Shown here: piece by piece, positions 7,607 through 16,567 of the stretch
How positions within the stretch are numbered: position 1 is the stretch's first letter
How the letters are laid out: each line of letters begins with the position of its first letter
Assembly: GCA_013824615.1 (NCBI GenBank)
Contig: PNOC01000004.1
Span: 1 to 64,000 of the forward strand
Direction of reading: 5' to 3'
Origin: Thermodesulfovibrio sp.
GTDB lineage: Bacteria > Nitrospirota > Thermodesulfovibrionia > Thermodesulfovibrionales > UBA6898
Length of the DNA stretch: 64,000 bases
Position numbers and translations under genes: made by a program
Notes under the pieces: model-generated
What the model was told of the DNA's origin: nothing
Databases searched by the model: none
What the model saw: the letters and a program-made list of their open reading frames with translations, nothing else

Positions 7607-8398
7607 TTACTGCAGAAGCCCGAACGCCAGGCAAACCCAGTAGAAGACCGGGCCTGCAAACGTACTGCCGTCAATCTTGTCGAGGATACCGCCATGTCCG
7701 GGAAATATATTCCCCGAATCCTTCACCCCGGCGTCCCGCTTCAGCATGGATTCAACGAGATCACCGACAATCGTTGTTGCACCAATGGCAGCTCCGAGAA
7801 CTGCACACTGTGCCAGGCCGATCTGCGGCAGCAGAGCGGTCCGGATAAGGACAGCCCCGGCGACACCACCGAGCAAAGACCCGAACGCCCCTTCGACGGT
7901 CTTGTTGGGACTCATGGCTTCATACAGCTTATATCTGCCCAGATTCTTGCCGATATAATAAGCCGCGCTGTCGGCAGCCCAGACAGAGGTGTACAGGAAG
8001 ATAATCCAGGAAGGTGAACGCTGCGCCAGGGTCAGCTGAAACGTAAGCAGCCCGGGGACATAGAGCAGTCCGAGCAGGACCGTAGCGGCTTCCTGCATGG
8101 AGGAGGCCGGGTCCGGCTTCAGAAAAAGCCTGAGCCCTAAAAAAAACAGGGCCGCCAAAAGCGACAGGGCGTACATATCTGCCAGAGACAGAAAGAAGGC
8201 CGCCATCACTCCAACACCCCAGGCAATGCCGAGATATTTCATGACCACATTCAGCCGGAACATGGTATAAAATTCATACAGTCCGAGGGCTGCAACAGCA
8301 GTTATCAGATAGAAAAAATACTGCACCGGCAGGCGCGTTACATAAAGAAACAGCAACGGCACCAAAATCGCGGCAACAATGAGTCGTCTAAGATGCAC
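7607..8398 (-). CDS. cdsA: Phosphatidate cytidylyltransferase
   Basis: A 263-residue polytopic membrane enzyme that makes CDP-diacylglycerol from phosphatidate and CTP, the branch point of phospholipid synthesis. The C-terminal CdsA signature is intact: SMLKRDAGVKDSGNIFPGHG followed by GILDKIDG. Several TM helices precede it. Its start overlaps the uppS stop by 11 nt, the usual uppS-cdsA arrangement. It appears to be the last gene of the GH57-FG-GAP-uppS-cdsA run. The canonical neighbour dxr is not in this window. Confidence 0.96.
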   Translation of the reverse strand: MHLRRLIVAAILVPLLFLYVTRLPVQYFFYLITAVAALGLYEFYTMFRLNVVMKYLGIAWGVGVMAAFFLSLADMYALSLLAALFFLGLRLFLKPDPASSMQEAATVLLGLLYVPGLLTFQLTLAQRSPSWIIFLYTSVWAADSAAYYIGKNLGRYKLYEAMSPNKTVEGAFGSLLGGVAGAVLIRTALLPQIGLAQCAVLGAAIGATTIVGDLVESMLKRDAGVKDSGNIFPGHGGILDKIDGSTFAGPVFYWVCLAFGLLQ

Positions 8399-9107
8399 GG
8401 GACCTTACCGGGACGGTGCCGAAGCGACGTTCCCTTCCCTGGTAATCCTGTATCGCCCGTATAAATTCTTCACGGTCGAAATCCGGCCAGAGTATTTCGG
8501 AAAAATAGAGTTCGGAATAAGCACTCTGCCAGAGCATAAAATTGCTCAGTCTTCTCTCCCCGCTCGTCCGGATGATCAGATCAGGAGACGGAAGCCCGGC
8601 AGTATCCAGATAGCCGGCAAAGGACTCATCGGTTATAGACTCCGGACTGATGCCCGCCTCTATCATTTTCCCGACCGCCCGTATGATCTCATTCCGTCCG
8701 CTGTAGCTCAGAGCAGTAACCAGGGTCATACCGGTATTGGAAGCAGTCTGCTTTTCTGTCTCCAGGATCAAAGCCTGGATATTTTCAGGAAGCCGGGACA
8801 GTTCCCCGATTGCCCGATAAATAATATTCTGTCTCTTAAGGTCAGCCAGCTCTTTTTTCAGGTAGAGTTCAAGCAGCTTCATAAGCATCGACACTTCGGT
8901 AACAGGCCGCTGCCAGTTTTCAGTAGAAAAAGTATACAGGGTCAGATATTTTATGCCGATTTCAGCAGAGGTCTCTATGACCTCTTTGGCCCTCTCCGCG
9001 CCCACCCGGTGCCCCTCCACCCGGGGAAGTTTTCGCAATTCCGCCCATCTGCCATTGCCGTCCATGATGACACCAACATGCACCGGCAGCTCGCCCGTCA
9101 GACTCAC
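8388..9107 (-). CDS. uppS: Isoprenyl (undecaprenyl) diphosphate synthase
   Basis: A 239-residue cis-prenyltransferase that elongates farnesyl diphosphate with isopentenyl diphosphate to make the lipid carrier for peptidoglycan and O-antigen. HVGVIMDGNGRWA carries the catalytic Asp and substrate loop, and the C-terminal signature RTSGERRLSNFMLWQSAYSE is complete. The product chain length is assumed to be C55 from the family. The start is GTG, just after a weak GCAGG ribosome site. The gene lies 5 nt after the FG-GAP gene and overlaps cdsA. Confidence 0.95.
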   Translation of the reverse strand: MSLTGELPVHVGVIMDGNGRWAELRKLPRVEGHRVGAERAKEVIETSAEIGIKYLTLYTFSTENWQRPVTEVSMLMKLLELYLKKELADLKRQNIIYRAIGELSRLPENIQALILETEKQTASNTGMTLVTALSYSGRNEIIRAVGKMIEAGISPESITDESFAGYLDTAGLPSPDLIIRTSGERRLSNFMLWQSAYSELYFSEILWPDFDREEFIRAIQDYQGRERRFGTVPVRSRAS

Positions 9108-9112
9108 CCTGC

Positions 9113-10780
9113 TTACCGCCCCTTCACCGAATAAATATGCAGCATAGTACCGAGAGGGCTTTCGCCTTTCAGGATATTGTCGAACTTCAGGCCCATAAAC
9201 GGACTGCTGAGCACGATGAGCTTGTCGCCGGCGACTGCATAATCCAGAACAGCCCCTTTGACGTCATCAATCGTCACGGACTCCTCCATGGCTATGCCGT
9301 TCCACCCGTAGGTTCTGAGAGAAGAAGTCTTATATCCCGCAGTCTTCAGCATGCTTGTCAGCGGAACGCGGTAGACTACCATCACCTCCCGCTGGGCCGG
9401 AATCATCCGGTCTTTGATCGACCACTCTTCTGCATCAAGATAGGCTGCCTTTGCTGTTTTCTTGAAGGTTGATATAAACCCCCCCGTGTCAGCACCGCTT
9501 TTCCAGACACGGGTCCCCTTCTCATCATACAGGTTCAGAAATCCCTTGTCGTCATAGGCAAAAACAAGGGGCTCCCTGTTCGGGCCTTCAAGCGTAACAA
9601 AGTCATAGACATTGACTCCCTTCGGCAGTTTGAGCTTTTCACCGATGGCATATCCACCCTTCCAGATTATCTTAAGAATATCCAGGGAAAACCCGTCGGC
9701 ATTGGTATAGGCCTGGGCTATCAACCCGCTGCCATGCCTCCGCGTAAAATATTTGCCCTCCCAAAGCAGCTTGAATCCCTCCCCGGTAAACTCATAGATT
9801 GCAGAGGTCACCTCGGAATTTCTCATGGACGTGACCACCACTTCATCCCGGCCATTAGCATTGAGATCGACAGCATCGAGCCAGAGGTGATCATCCTGGG
9901 CAGACCCCTTGATTTCCCAAAGGGGTTTGAAGTCAACACCCGGGGTATAGAAACGGATATCTTTTCCGTTGCTGATCATGATTTCCTGCTTGCCGTCCCC
10001 GTCAAAATCACCGGCTGCCAGCAGTCTTCCCCGATATGGCATGTCGTATGTCATAACAGCCTCCCCAAGCTTCGGGACAAAGAATGCATCGCCGAACTTA
10101 AGGTCCCTGGACTGCTCGGGAGCAATGCTGATCTCGCTGTCGAAAAACCTGGTGCCGTCGGAAACCCAGACAAGCCGCGTCCGCATGAATATCGTCCGGT
10201 CCTGTTCCCGCGCTGTCAGAATGAGGGCAACCTCTGCACCAAGCCTCTTTGCCTCCGCAAGCGCCCTGGCCTCATCCCCGCTCTCAAGCGCAGTATCAAG
10301 CATCTCTATCCGTCCGGACGCCTTGAGTTTTCTGTAATAGGCATCAGCCAGATACCAGTCAATGCCACGGTCCTGACAGAAAAGCATCCTGACTTTGGTA
10401 TCCGACAGGCGTACTAGGTCTCCTGCCTGGGCCAATCCTTCGACGAGCCGCGCCACCACTGCCTCTGGGGAAACCTTCTTCACCTCTATCTTCCCGGCAG
10501 GAGTCTCGACCTTGCCGATCACCTCCCGAGTAACCGGGTGCCTGAACGGTTCACCCTCCCGCATGACCCGAAGTCTCATTCCGGGAAAGAGTTGTCCGGA
10601 TCCCCCCGCGGCCTGCGCTATGACAACCTCATCTCCGGCTATGCGCAGCACAGAGCCTGCCACCGGGTTAAAATAAGAAATGGTCGCGTTGGCCAGACCG
10701 GTGATTGGATCCTCTGCAGCGTGCGCAAAGGCCACTACCATAAAAAACAGACACAAGCTCATATATGCAATTCTTTTCAA
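9113..10780 (-). CDS. Secreted FG-GAP/VCBS repeat protein
   Basis: A 555-residue exported protein with signal peptide MKRIAYMSLCLFFMVVAFAHA. Residues about 25-200 form a mixed alpha/beta domain that may resemble CsgG-like or flagellar assembly proteins (weak). After it come integrin-type calcium-binding repeats: AAGDFDGDGKQEIMISNGKD near residue 250 and AVDLNANGRDEVVVTSM near residue 295, the rest forming a propeller-like region. The Asp-rich loops suggest Ca2+ binding. The function is not known. It sits directly between the GH57 gene and uppS, 2 nt from the former, so it is probably co-transcribed. An envelope or glycan-related role is conceivable but unproven. Confidence 0.85.
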   Translation of the reverse strand: MKRIAYMSLCLFFMVVAFAHAAEDPITGLANATISYFNPVAGSVLRIAGDEVVIAQAAGGSGQLFPGMRLRVMREGEPFRHPVTREVIGKVETPAGKIEVKKVSPEAVVARLVEGLAQAGDLVRLSDTKVRMLFCQDRGIDWYLADAYYRKLKASGRIEMLDTALESGDEARALAEAKRLGAEVALILTAREQDRTIFMRTRLVWVSDGTRFFDSEISIAPEQSRDLKFGDAFFVPKLGEAVMTYDMPYRGRLLAAGDFDGDGKQEIMISNGKDIRFYTPGVDFKPLWEIKGSAQDDHLWLDAVDLNANGRDEVVVTSMRNSEVTSAIYEFTGEGFKLLWEGKYFTRRHGSGLIAQAYTNADGFSLDILKIIWKGGYAIGEKLKLPKGVNVYDFVTLEGPNREPLVFAYDDKGFLNLYDEKGTRVWKSGADTGGFISTFKKTAKAAYLDAEEWSIKDRMIPAQREVMVVYRVPLTSMLKTAGYKTSSLRTYGWNGIAMEESVTIDDVKGAVLDYAVAGDKLIVLSSPFMGLKFDNILKGESPLGTMLHIYSVKGR

Positions 10781-10782
10781 TG

Positions 10783-12852
10783 TTAATCCTCCTGAAAACT
10801 GATCGTGAAGCCGAATTCCCGCGGTCCTCTGAGGTCGAGCCGCATCACAAATAAAAAGGCCGTACCCTGATAGAGCCGTTCAATGCCCTGCTCAGACAGA
10901 GAAACCGTCTCGACAGGATAATGCCAGACGCTGATTGCTTCATCAAACGTAAAAATTGTCCTCAGTTTCAGGTAGCTTTCACTGAGCTCCAGAACAGAGA
11001 CGTTGTCGTGGACAGCGGTACTCTGGATAGCCAGAGTATCTTCTCCGGTGTGTATGCTTGCATACGGCGAACCAAGCAGAGATATGTTCATCTCGACAGC
11101 AAACAGCCCTGAAAATTGACCGTCAAGCGTATACGTGACCCTGATGTCATCTTTTGCCGTAATGCGTACAATCTTCGAGAGCTGCAGCGCACTTCCCTTC
11201 ACAATCCCCTCGCGGCTGAGAGTCAAAATCGTGTCCCTGGACTTTTGTTCATGCTGCAGGCGGTAGGGGGCCGTCAGAAAGTCGCCCAGTTCATCATGTT
11301 CAGCCCGGGAGATATCCAGGATACCGGTATCAGCAGGCAGAAAATGGTCGATCAGAGACGTTCTCCGGTTCTGGTCATAGACCAGGTAATCCGCAAGCCC
11401 CTCCTCTTTCAGGACCAGCTGCTCATGGATGGTCTTGGTCAGGTCGCTGCCGTTCTCGGAGGCCTTGGCAATCTTCGAGTGGTAGGCCTCAGGCTTCCGT
11501 GACAGGATATCCAGAATATTGACCGGGTTCTTTTTCAGGGACAGTTCTGTCAAAGCACCGCCGCGTTCTGTTGCCACAAGTGTAAGCTTTTTCGTGCTGA
11601 CGATAATATCGTCGCTGCCGTCACAGTCGAAATCCGCCTGTTCGACCTTCGGATATTCCTTCAGGATATTACCGGCAAGAGCCTCAGCCCTTATGAGATG
11701 ACGGAAAAGCGCCGAGCGGAGATGAGGCAGATAGAGACCACCGAAAACTCCATGCCAATAAGCATCGTTGCACTGGCCTCTCCAGAGTTCGTCCAGCGCC
11801 TTACGTCCGCCTGCCGGGTCCTTCTTTATCGCCGCATGGACCTGCCTGCTGATCATCGTCATTCGCTTATGGAGGTGATTGGCCTCGGGGTATTTCACCA
11901 TGAAGGAACGCCAGATTCCTCCCCGCAGAAACTGCTTCGAGCGCTCACCCATAATCCTGGTGAGTTCTTCCAGAACATATTCGTATTCAAGAGAGGCCTC
12001 CGCAGGCAGGGTCCACTCGCCCATCTCCCGGTATGAGGCCGTCGGCAGATACACCCGGCCGCTTGGTTGAAATTTGTCATGATAATCCCTGAAGGTCGTG
12101 GTTTCGATCCAGGAAGCGTGCTTCGTCAGTTCGTTGAAAAAATTGTTCAGCCAGCCGTCTCCGTAGCAGTGTTGATAGGTCTTCGGCCATACCCCGAACT
12201 TCTCGCCGTCATCCGCCATGGTCAGCAGCGGATCACCCCCCCGCATATGGACGACACGGAAATACGAAATGATCTCCTCGACCGACCTGAACGGAATAAA
12301 ATAGCGCAGCTTCTCGCTTCCCGGGAAGACGCTGACAACCGATCCTTCATCCTCGGTGTTAAAATAGCCGACCAGTTCGCCCTCCTCCAGGCCGCTCAGT
12401 TTGAAATGATAGTCGTCTATCGGCAGGTACTCTATCCCGGCGCGGGCTATGAACTGAGGCATCTGCGGTTCCCAGACGCGCTCTGCAAGCCACATGCCCC
12501 GGGGCTCGTACCCCACCGTTTTTTTGATGAATTTCGAAAGCATGGTTATCTGGGCAACACGGTCCTTCTCCGGAAGCACCGACAGGATAGGTTCGTAGAA
12601 GCCGCCGGAGAGTATCTCGACCCGGTCTTCTTTTACCAGCGACCTGATCATCTCAATCGCCTCGGGATGGTTGTCGTTTATCCAGGACAGAAGAAAACCG
12701 GAATAATGAAGAACCACCCGGATACCGGGATGTTCCATGAGCGTCTCGAGGAACGGCAGGTAGGACTTTCTGTAACATTCCTCCAGCACATGATCGAAAT
12801 TACCGACCGGCTGATGGTTGTGAAACGCTAGGATAAGATGGAGTTTTGACAT
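10783..12852 (-). CDS. GH57 4-alpha-glucanotransferase / alpha-amylase-like enzyme
   Basis: A 689-residue glycoside hydrolase family 57 enzyme. The N-terminal barrel starts LHLILAFHNHQPVGNFDHVL. The nucleophile is Glu124 in MWLAERVWEP and the acid/base is Asp214 in TMADDGEKFG, nearly the same numbering as in the Thermococcus litoralis 4-alpha-glucanotransferase. The C-terminal half (from about residue 400) matches the DUF1926-type beta-sandwich found in these transferases. It should rearrange or cleave alpha-1,4-glucans in the cytoplasm, since no signal peptide is present, probably in glycogen metabolism. No other glycogen gene is nearby. A 25-bp near-palindrome overlaps its likely promoter. 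Confidence 0.9.
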   Translation of the reverse strand: MSKLHLILAFHNHQPVGNFDHVLEECYRKSYLPFLETLMEHPGIRVVLHYSGFLLSWINDNHPEAIEMIRSLVKEDRVEILSGGFYEPILSVLPEKDRVAQITMLSKFIKKTVGYEPRGMWLAERVWEPQMPQFIARAGIEYLPIDDYHFKLSGLEEGELVGYFNTEDEGSVVSVFPGSEKLRYFIPFRSVEEIISYFRVVHMRGGDPLLTMADDGEKFGVWPKTYQHCYGDGWLNNFFNELTKHASWIETTTFRDYHDKFQPSGRVYLPTASYREMGEWTLPAEASLEYEYVLEELTRIMGERSKQFLRGGIWRSFMVKYPEANHLHKRMTMISRQVHAAIKKDPAGGRKALDELWRGQCNDAYWHGVFGGLYLPHLRSALFRHLIRAEALAGNILKEYPKVEQADFDCDGSDDIIVSTKKLTLVATERGGALTELSLKKNPVNILDILSRKPEAYHSKIAKASENGSDLTKTIHEQLVLKEEGLADYLVYDQNRRTSLIDHFLPADTGILDISRAEHDELGDFLTAPYRLQHEQKSRDTILTLSREGIVKGSALQLSKIVRITAKDDIRVTYTLDGQFSGLFAVEMNISLLGSPYASIHTGEDTLAIQSTAVHDNVSVLELSESYLKLRTIFTFDEAISVWHYPVETVSLSEQGIERLYQGTAFLFVMRLDLRGPREFGFTISFQED

Positions 12853-12923
12853 TGTTTTTCCTCATTCAGCCGCCCCTGCGGCCCCCTTACAAAACGGCTC
12901 CTCCCATAGAAATACGACTATTT

Positions 12924-12948
12924 TTTGTGTTATAAACTATACCACAAA
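12924..12948 (-). promoter_or_regulatory. 25-bp near-palindromic operator over the GH57 promoter
   Basis: The arms TTTGTGTTATA and TATACCACAAA are separated by AAC, with one mismatch in 11 pairs. Read on the minus strand the element contains TATAGT, a plausible -10 box for the GH57 transcript. A dimeric repressor site is the simplest reading. The rest of 12853-12983 shows nothing else. Confidence 0.55.
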
Positions 12949-12983
12949 CCGGAATGAGGTTGAAAGTTTGAAGGGGCCTGGGA

Positions 12984-14081
12984 CTACAGCAGAACCAGGT
13001 TATCCCTGTGGATGATCTCGTCGGAGTATTTGAAGCCTAAGACCGTCTCAATCTCGGCGGTCTGCCGGCCCAGAATCTTCCGGACATCAACGGCCGCGTA
13101 GTTCGTCAGCCCCTTGGCAATGCGTTTACCCCTGGCATCAGCACAATAGACCGGGTCCCCGGCCTCAAAATCGCCCGTGACTGCAGCCACGCCGGAGGGC
13201 AGGAGGCTCCGCCCCATCTGGAGAATTGCCTTCACCGCACCGTCATCCAGGACCAGCGTACCGGCTGCCCTGCTGCCGTGGGCTATCCAGCCTTTACGGT
13301 CCGATAGCCGCGCCTCTCCGGGCCTGAAGAATGTTCCCTGCTCTTTTCCCCTGAGCAGGGAGACGAGCAGCCCTTTTTTTCTGCCGTTAATGATATTGAC
13401 CGCAATCCCGTGCGAAGTGGCCTTCTTCGCTGCCTGCACCTTGGAGGACATGCCGCCCGTGCCGACCGCACTGCCGGAACCGCCTGCCTGCCGTTCGATA
13501 GACTGGGTAATCTCTTCGACCAGCTGCACCAGCTCGGCCTCCGCATGTATCCGCGGGTCCTCTTTGTAAAGACCGTCCACGTCGGACAAAATAATCAGGC
13601 GCTCGGCCTCTGTCAGAATCGCGACGAGCGCCGCCAGATTGTCGTTGTCGCCGAATTTGATCTCGTCAGTCACCACCGTATCGTTCTCGTTCACAATGGG
13701 GACGATCCCGTAGGAGAGCAGCGTCATCAGGGTGTTTTTTGAATTGATATATCTTCTGCGGTGAGAAAGGTCATCCCTGGTCAGGAGTATCTGGGCCACC
13801 TTGGTATTATGTTCGCCGAAGCTCTTTTCGTAGGCCCACATCAGGCTGCTCTGACCGACCGCAGCCGCAGCCTGTTTCAGTTTGATTTCTTTGGGCTTTT
13901 CCGTGAGTCCCAGTTTCTTCATTCCGGCTGCCACCGCGCCTGAGGAGACAACGACCACCTCATATCCCATGCCCTTGATCTCAACGATCTCAGAGGCGAT
14001 CGCAGAAATCCTCTTCATATTCAACCCCTCCCGGTCATCCGCCAGGATATTGCTCCCGATCTTTACCACAAGTCTTTTCAT
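12984..14081 (-). CDS. proB: Glutamate 5-kinase
   Basis: A 365-residue enzyme that phosphorylates glutamate in the first step of proline synthesis. The amino-acid kinase domain begins MKRLVVKIGSNILADD and contains VSSGAVAAGMKKLG, VNENDTVVTDEIKFGDND and LSDVDGLY. The last ~95 residues form the PUA domain of long ProB forms. I chose ATG 14081, which matches the family N-terminus; in-frame GTG codons at 14084 and 14099 are alternatives. There is no Shine-Dalgarno, but a near-consensus promoter places the transcription start on the ATG itself, so the mRNA is predicted to be leaderless. proA is not in the window. tsaD lies immediately upstream. Confidence 0.95.
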   Translation of the reverse strand: MKRLVVKIGSNILADDREGLNMKRISAIASEIVEIKGMGYEVVVVSSGAVAAGMKKLGLTEKPKEIKLKQAAAAVGQSSLMWAYEKSFGEHNTKVAQILLTRDDLSHRRRYINSKNTLMTLLSYGIVPIVNENDTVVTDEIKFGDNDNLAALVAILTEAERLIILSDVDGLYKEDPRIHAEAELVQLVEEITQSIERQAGGSGSAVGTGGMSSKVQAAKKATSHGIAVNIINGRKKGLLVSLLRGKEQGTFFRPGEARLSDRKGWIAHGSRAAGTLVLDDGAVKAILQMGRSLLPSGVAAVTGDFEAGDPVYCADARGKRIAKGLTNYAAVDVRKILGRQTAEIETVLGFKYSDEIIHRDNLVLL

Positions 14082-14087
14082 CACAGA

Positions 14088-14116
14088 ATTATACCGCACA
14101 GCCGGCCATTTGTCAT
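14088..14116 (-). promoter_or_regulatory. proB promoter predicting a leaderless mRNA
   Basis: On the minus strand ATGACA (14116-14111) is followed after exactly 17 nt by a perfect TATAAT (14093-14088). Six bases (TCTGTG) then separate the -10 box from the ATG at 14081. The -35 box overlaps the tsaD stop codon. Confidence 0.75.
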
Positions 14117-15141
14117 CCGAGCGGCAGGTGAGCGCGGGGGTTCAGGTCAGGACCGCTGAACTCTTTCTTCAGTGCACGGTGATAACCGGCTGCCGCGATC
14201 ATGGCAGCGTTGTCAGTGCAAAGCGAAACCGGGGGCACAAACACCTGCACGCCATGCTCATCTCCCATCTCCTGCATCCGCTTTCTCAGCCCCCTGTTTG
14301 CGGCAACCCCGCCTGCAAGTGCCACGCGCTTAATCCCCTTCTGTTCCACCGCCCACTGTGTCTTTCTGATCAGGACATCGACAACCGCCTTCTGAAATGA
14401 CGCTGCGATATCCGCCATCATCGGCTCCGGAAGCTCCGGAAGCCGGCGTTCTCCGTTAGCCCTGGGCCCCCGACTCCTGATGTAGTTCAGCACCGCTGTT
14501 TTGAGACCGCTGAAGCTGAAATCAAGACTCTCGGGCAGATAGGCACGGGGAAAATCAATTGCCACGGGATTGCCCCCGGCAGCAAGCAGGTCGATGATCG
14601 GACCGCCGGGATAGCCACATCCGAGCATCTTTGATACCTTGTCATAGGCCTCGCCAGCTGCATCGTCGCGCGTCCGGCCCAGTTCAGTATATCTGCCGAA
14701 ATCCTCGGCAGCATAAAGACTGGTATGGCCGCCCGAGACAATCAGGGACAGAAAAGGAAACTCAGGCTGCGGAGACTGCAGAAACGGCGACAGCAGATGG
14801 CCTTCGAGATGGTTGACCGCAACCAGGGGAATATTTCGGGCATAGGCAAGGGCCTTGGCGAATGAACAGCCGACGAGGAGCGACCCGATCAAACCCGGGG
14901 CAAAACAGACCGCGACGGCACCAAGATCATCCAGAGTAACTCCGGCAGTCTTCAGGGCCTCATCCACCACAGGGGCGATCATCTCGATATGCTGGCGTGA
15001 GGCCAGTTCAGGCACAATACCGCCGTACTTGGCATGAATCTCCTCCTGGCCCGAGACAATATTCGAGAGAATCCTGAAGCCGTCTTCAACAACCGCTGCA
15101 GAGGTGTCATCACATGACGTATCTATACCGAGAATAAGCAT
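14113..15141 (-). CDS. tsaD: tRNA N6-threonylcarbamoyladenosine transferase
   Basis: A 342-residue ASKHA-fold protein that transfers the threonylcarbamoyl group to A37 of ANN-decoding tRNAs. Visible motifs are MLILGIDTSCDDTSAAVVED at the start, the metal-binding NHLEGH, SGGHTSL and the late AGGVAANRGLR. Length is typical. Its partner TsaB and the RimI acetyltransferase are encoded near 25-26 kb on the other strand; TsaE and TsaC are not in the window. Its stop overlaps the proB promoter. Confidence 0.97.
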   Translation of the reverse strand: MLILGIDTSCDDTSAAVVEDGFRILSNIVSGQEEIHAKYGGIVPELASRQHIEMIAPVVDEALKTAGVTLDDLGAVAVCFAPGLIGSLLVGCSFAKALAYARNIPLVAVNHLEGHLLSPFLQSPQPEFPFLSLIVSGGHTSLYAAEDFGRYTELGRTRDDAAGEAYDKVSKMLGCGYPGGPIIDLLAAGGNPVAIDFPRAYLPESLDFSFSGLKTAVLNYIRSRGPRANGERRLPELPEPMMADIAASFQKAVVDVLIRKTQWAVEQKGIKRVALAGGVAANRGLRKRMQEMGDEHGVQVFVPPVSLCTDNAAMIAAAGYHRALKKEFSGPDLNPRAHLPLG

Positions 15142-15186
15142 GGGATATTATAGCCGGAGGCCGCAGGGAATTGCTTTTTTCAGCCG

Positions 15187-15555
15187 CTATTTACGTAACC
15201 CTTTGCCAACCGCCTTATTGTTTTCCTGCTGTAAAATGGTGACTTCTCTTGCATCTGCGGTATAAAAATCATCCATCTCACTATGTTCCAGGTTCCTGTA
15301 CCGGATCCGAACAGACTTTCCTTTTCCCAAGTCGGATTTTTCGCCGCCAATCACCTCTGCTCCGGTGACCACAAATTCATGCATCTTTCCCTGTATTCTC
15401 AGCCATAGTGAAAATAACCCGTTCTTATCCAAAACAGCCCGCTCAATCACCCCGCTGCAGACACCAGAACTTTTCCGTTCAGAACTGTCCTGCGCACTGG
15501 CACTGCAGACACACATAGCTGCAAACAACAGAAATACAAGCAGATTACGTTTCAT
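15187..15555 (-). CDS. Small secreted protein, possibly OB-fold
   Basis: A 122-residue protein with a clear signal peptide, MKRNLLVFLLFAAMCVCSASA, then a short polar linker and an all-beta looking domain (SGVCSGVIERAVL through RIRYRNLEHSE to REVTIL). The frame stays open to 15645, but the upstream part crosses a repeat element, and the signal peptide supports the start at 15555. No strong ribosome site is visible. I do not recognise the family; the pattern of short strands resembles small periplasmic OB-fold proteins. It lies between lolD and tsaD. Confidence 0.65.
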   Translation of the reverse strand: MKRNLLVFLLFAAMCVCSASAQDSSERKSSGVCSGVIERAVLDKNGLFSLWLRIQGKMHEFVVTGAEVIGGEKSDLGKGKSVRIRYRNLEHSEMDDFYTADAREVTILQQENNKAVGKGLRK

Positions 15556-15629
15556 ATGTATGCCAACCTTAGCGAGAACACAGGAAACAACTCCTGCCCC
15601 GATTGATAAAGTAATGAATACTATTAAAA

Positions 15630-15659
15630 TGGATCCCCCGGTCAAGCCGGAGGATGACA
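15630..15659. repeat. Short palindromic intergenic repeat
   Basis: The core CCCCCGGTCAAGCCGGAGG, flanked by GGAT and ATGAC, forms a small hairpin (CCGG/CCGG around TCAAG with extended arms). Sequences of this type recur between genes in many bacterial genomes. It lies between lolD and the small secreted protein gene. Confidence 0.6.
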
Positions 15660-15700
15660 GCCTTACAAAAAGCAGCCAAACCCTCAGCTGGCTGTAGAGC

Positions 15701-16378
<678 letters not shown>

Positions 16379-16567
16379 TTCACCTCAAATAAGCATCCTG
16401 AAAAAAGGGCAGGAGGTCTGAAAAAATTCCTATCTGCAACACCTTGCGGCCCTGACAAACTAGGCACTGACATGGCTCCGGTTATCACATACCTCAGATC
16501 TGCATTCATGTGTATCAAATTAAATTCTGTTGCATTACAGGATTTTTTCAGAGCTTCTGCCCTGCCG

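Noticed and set aside
8379-9134. A 251-codon frame on the plus strand
   Set aside because: It is antisense to uppS, whose signature motifs are intact.
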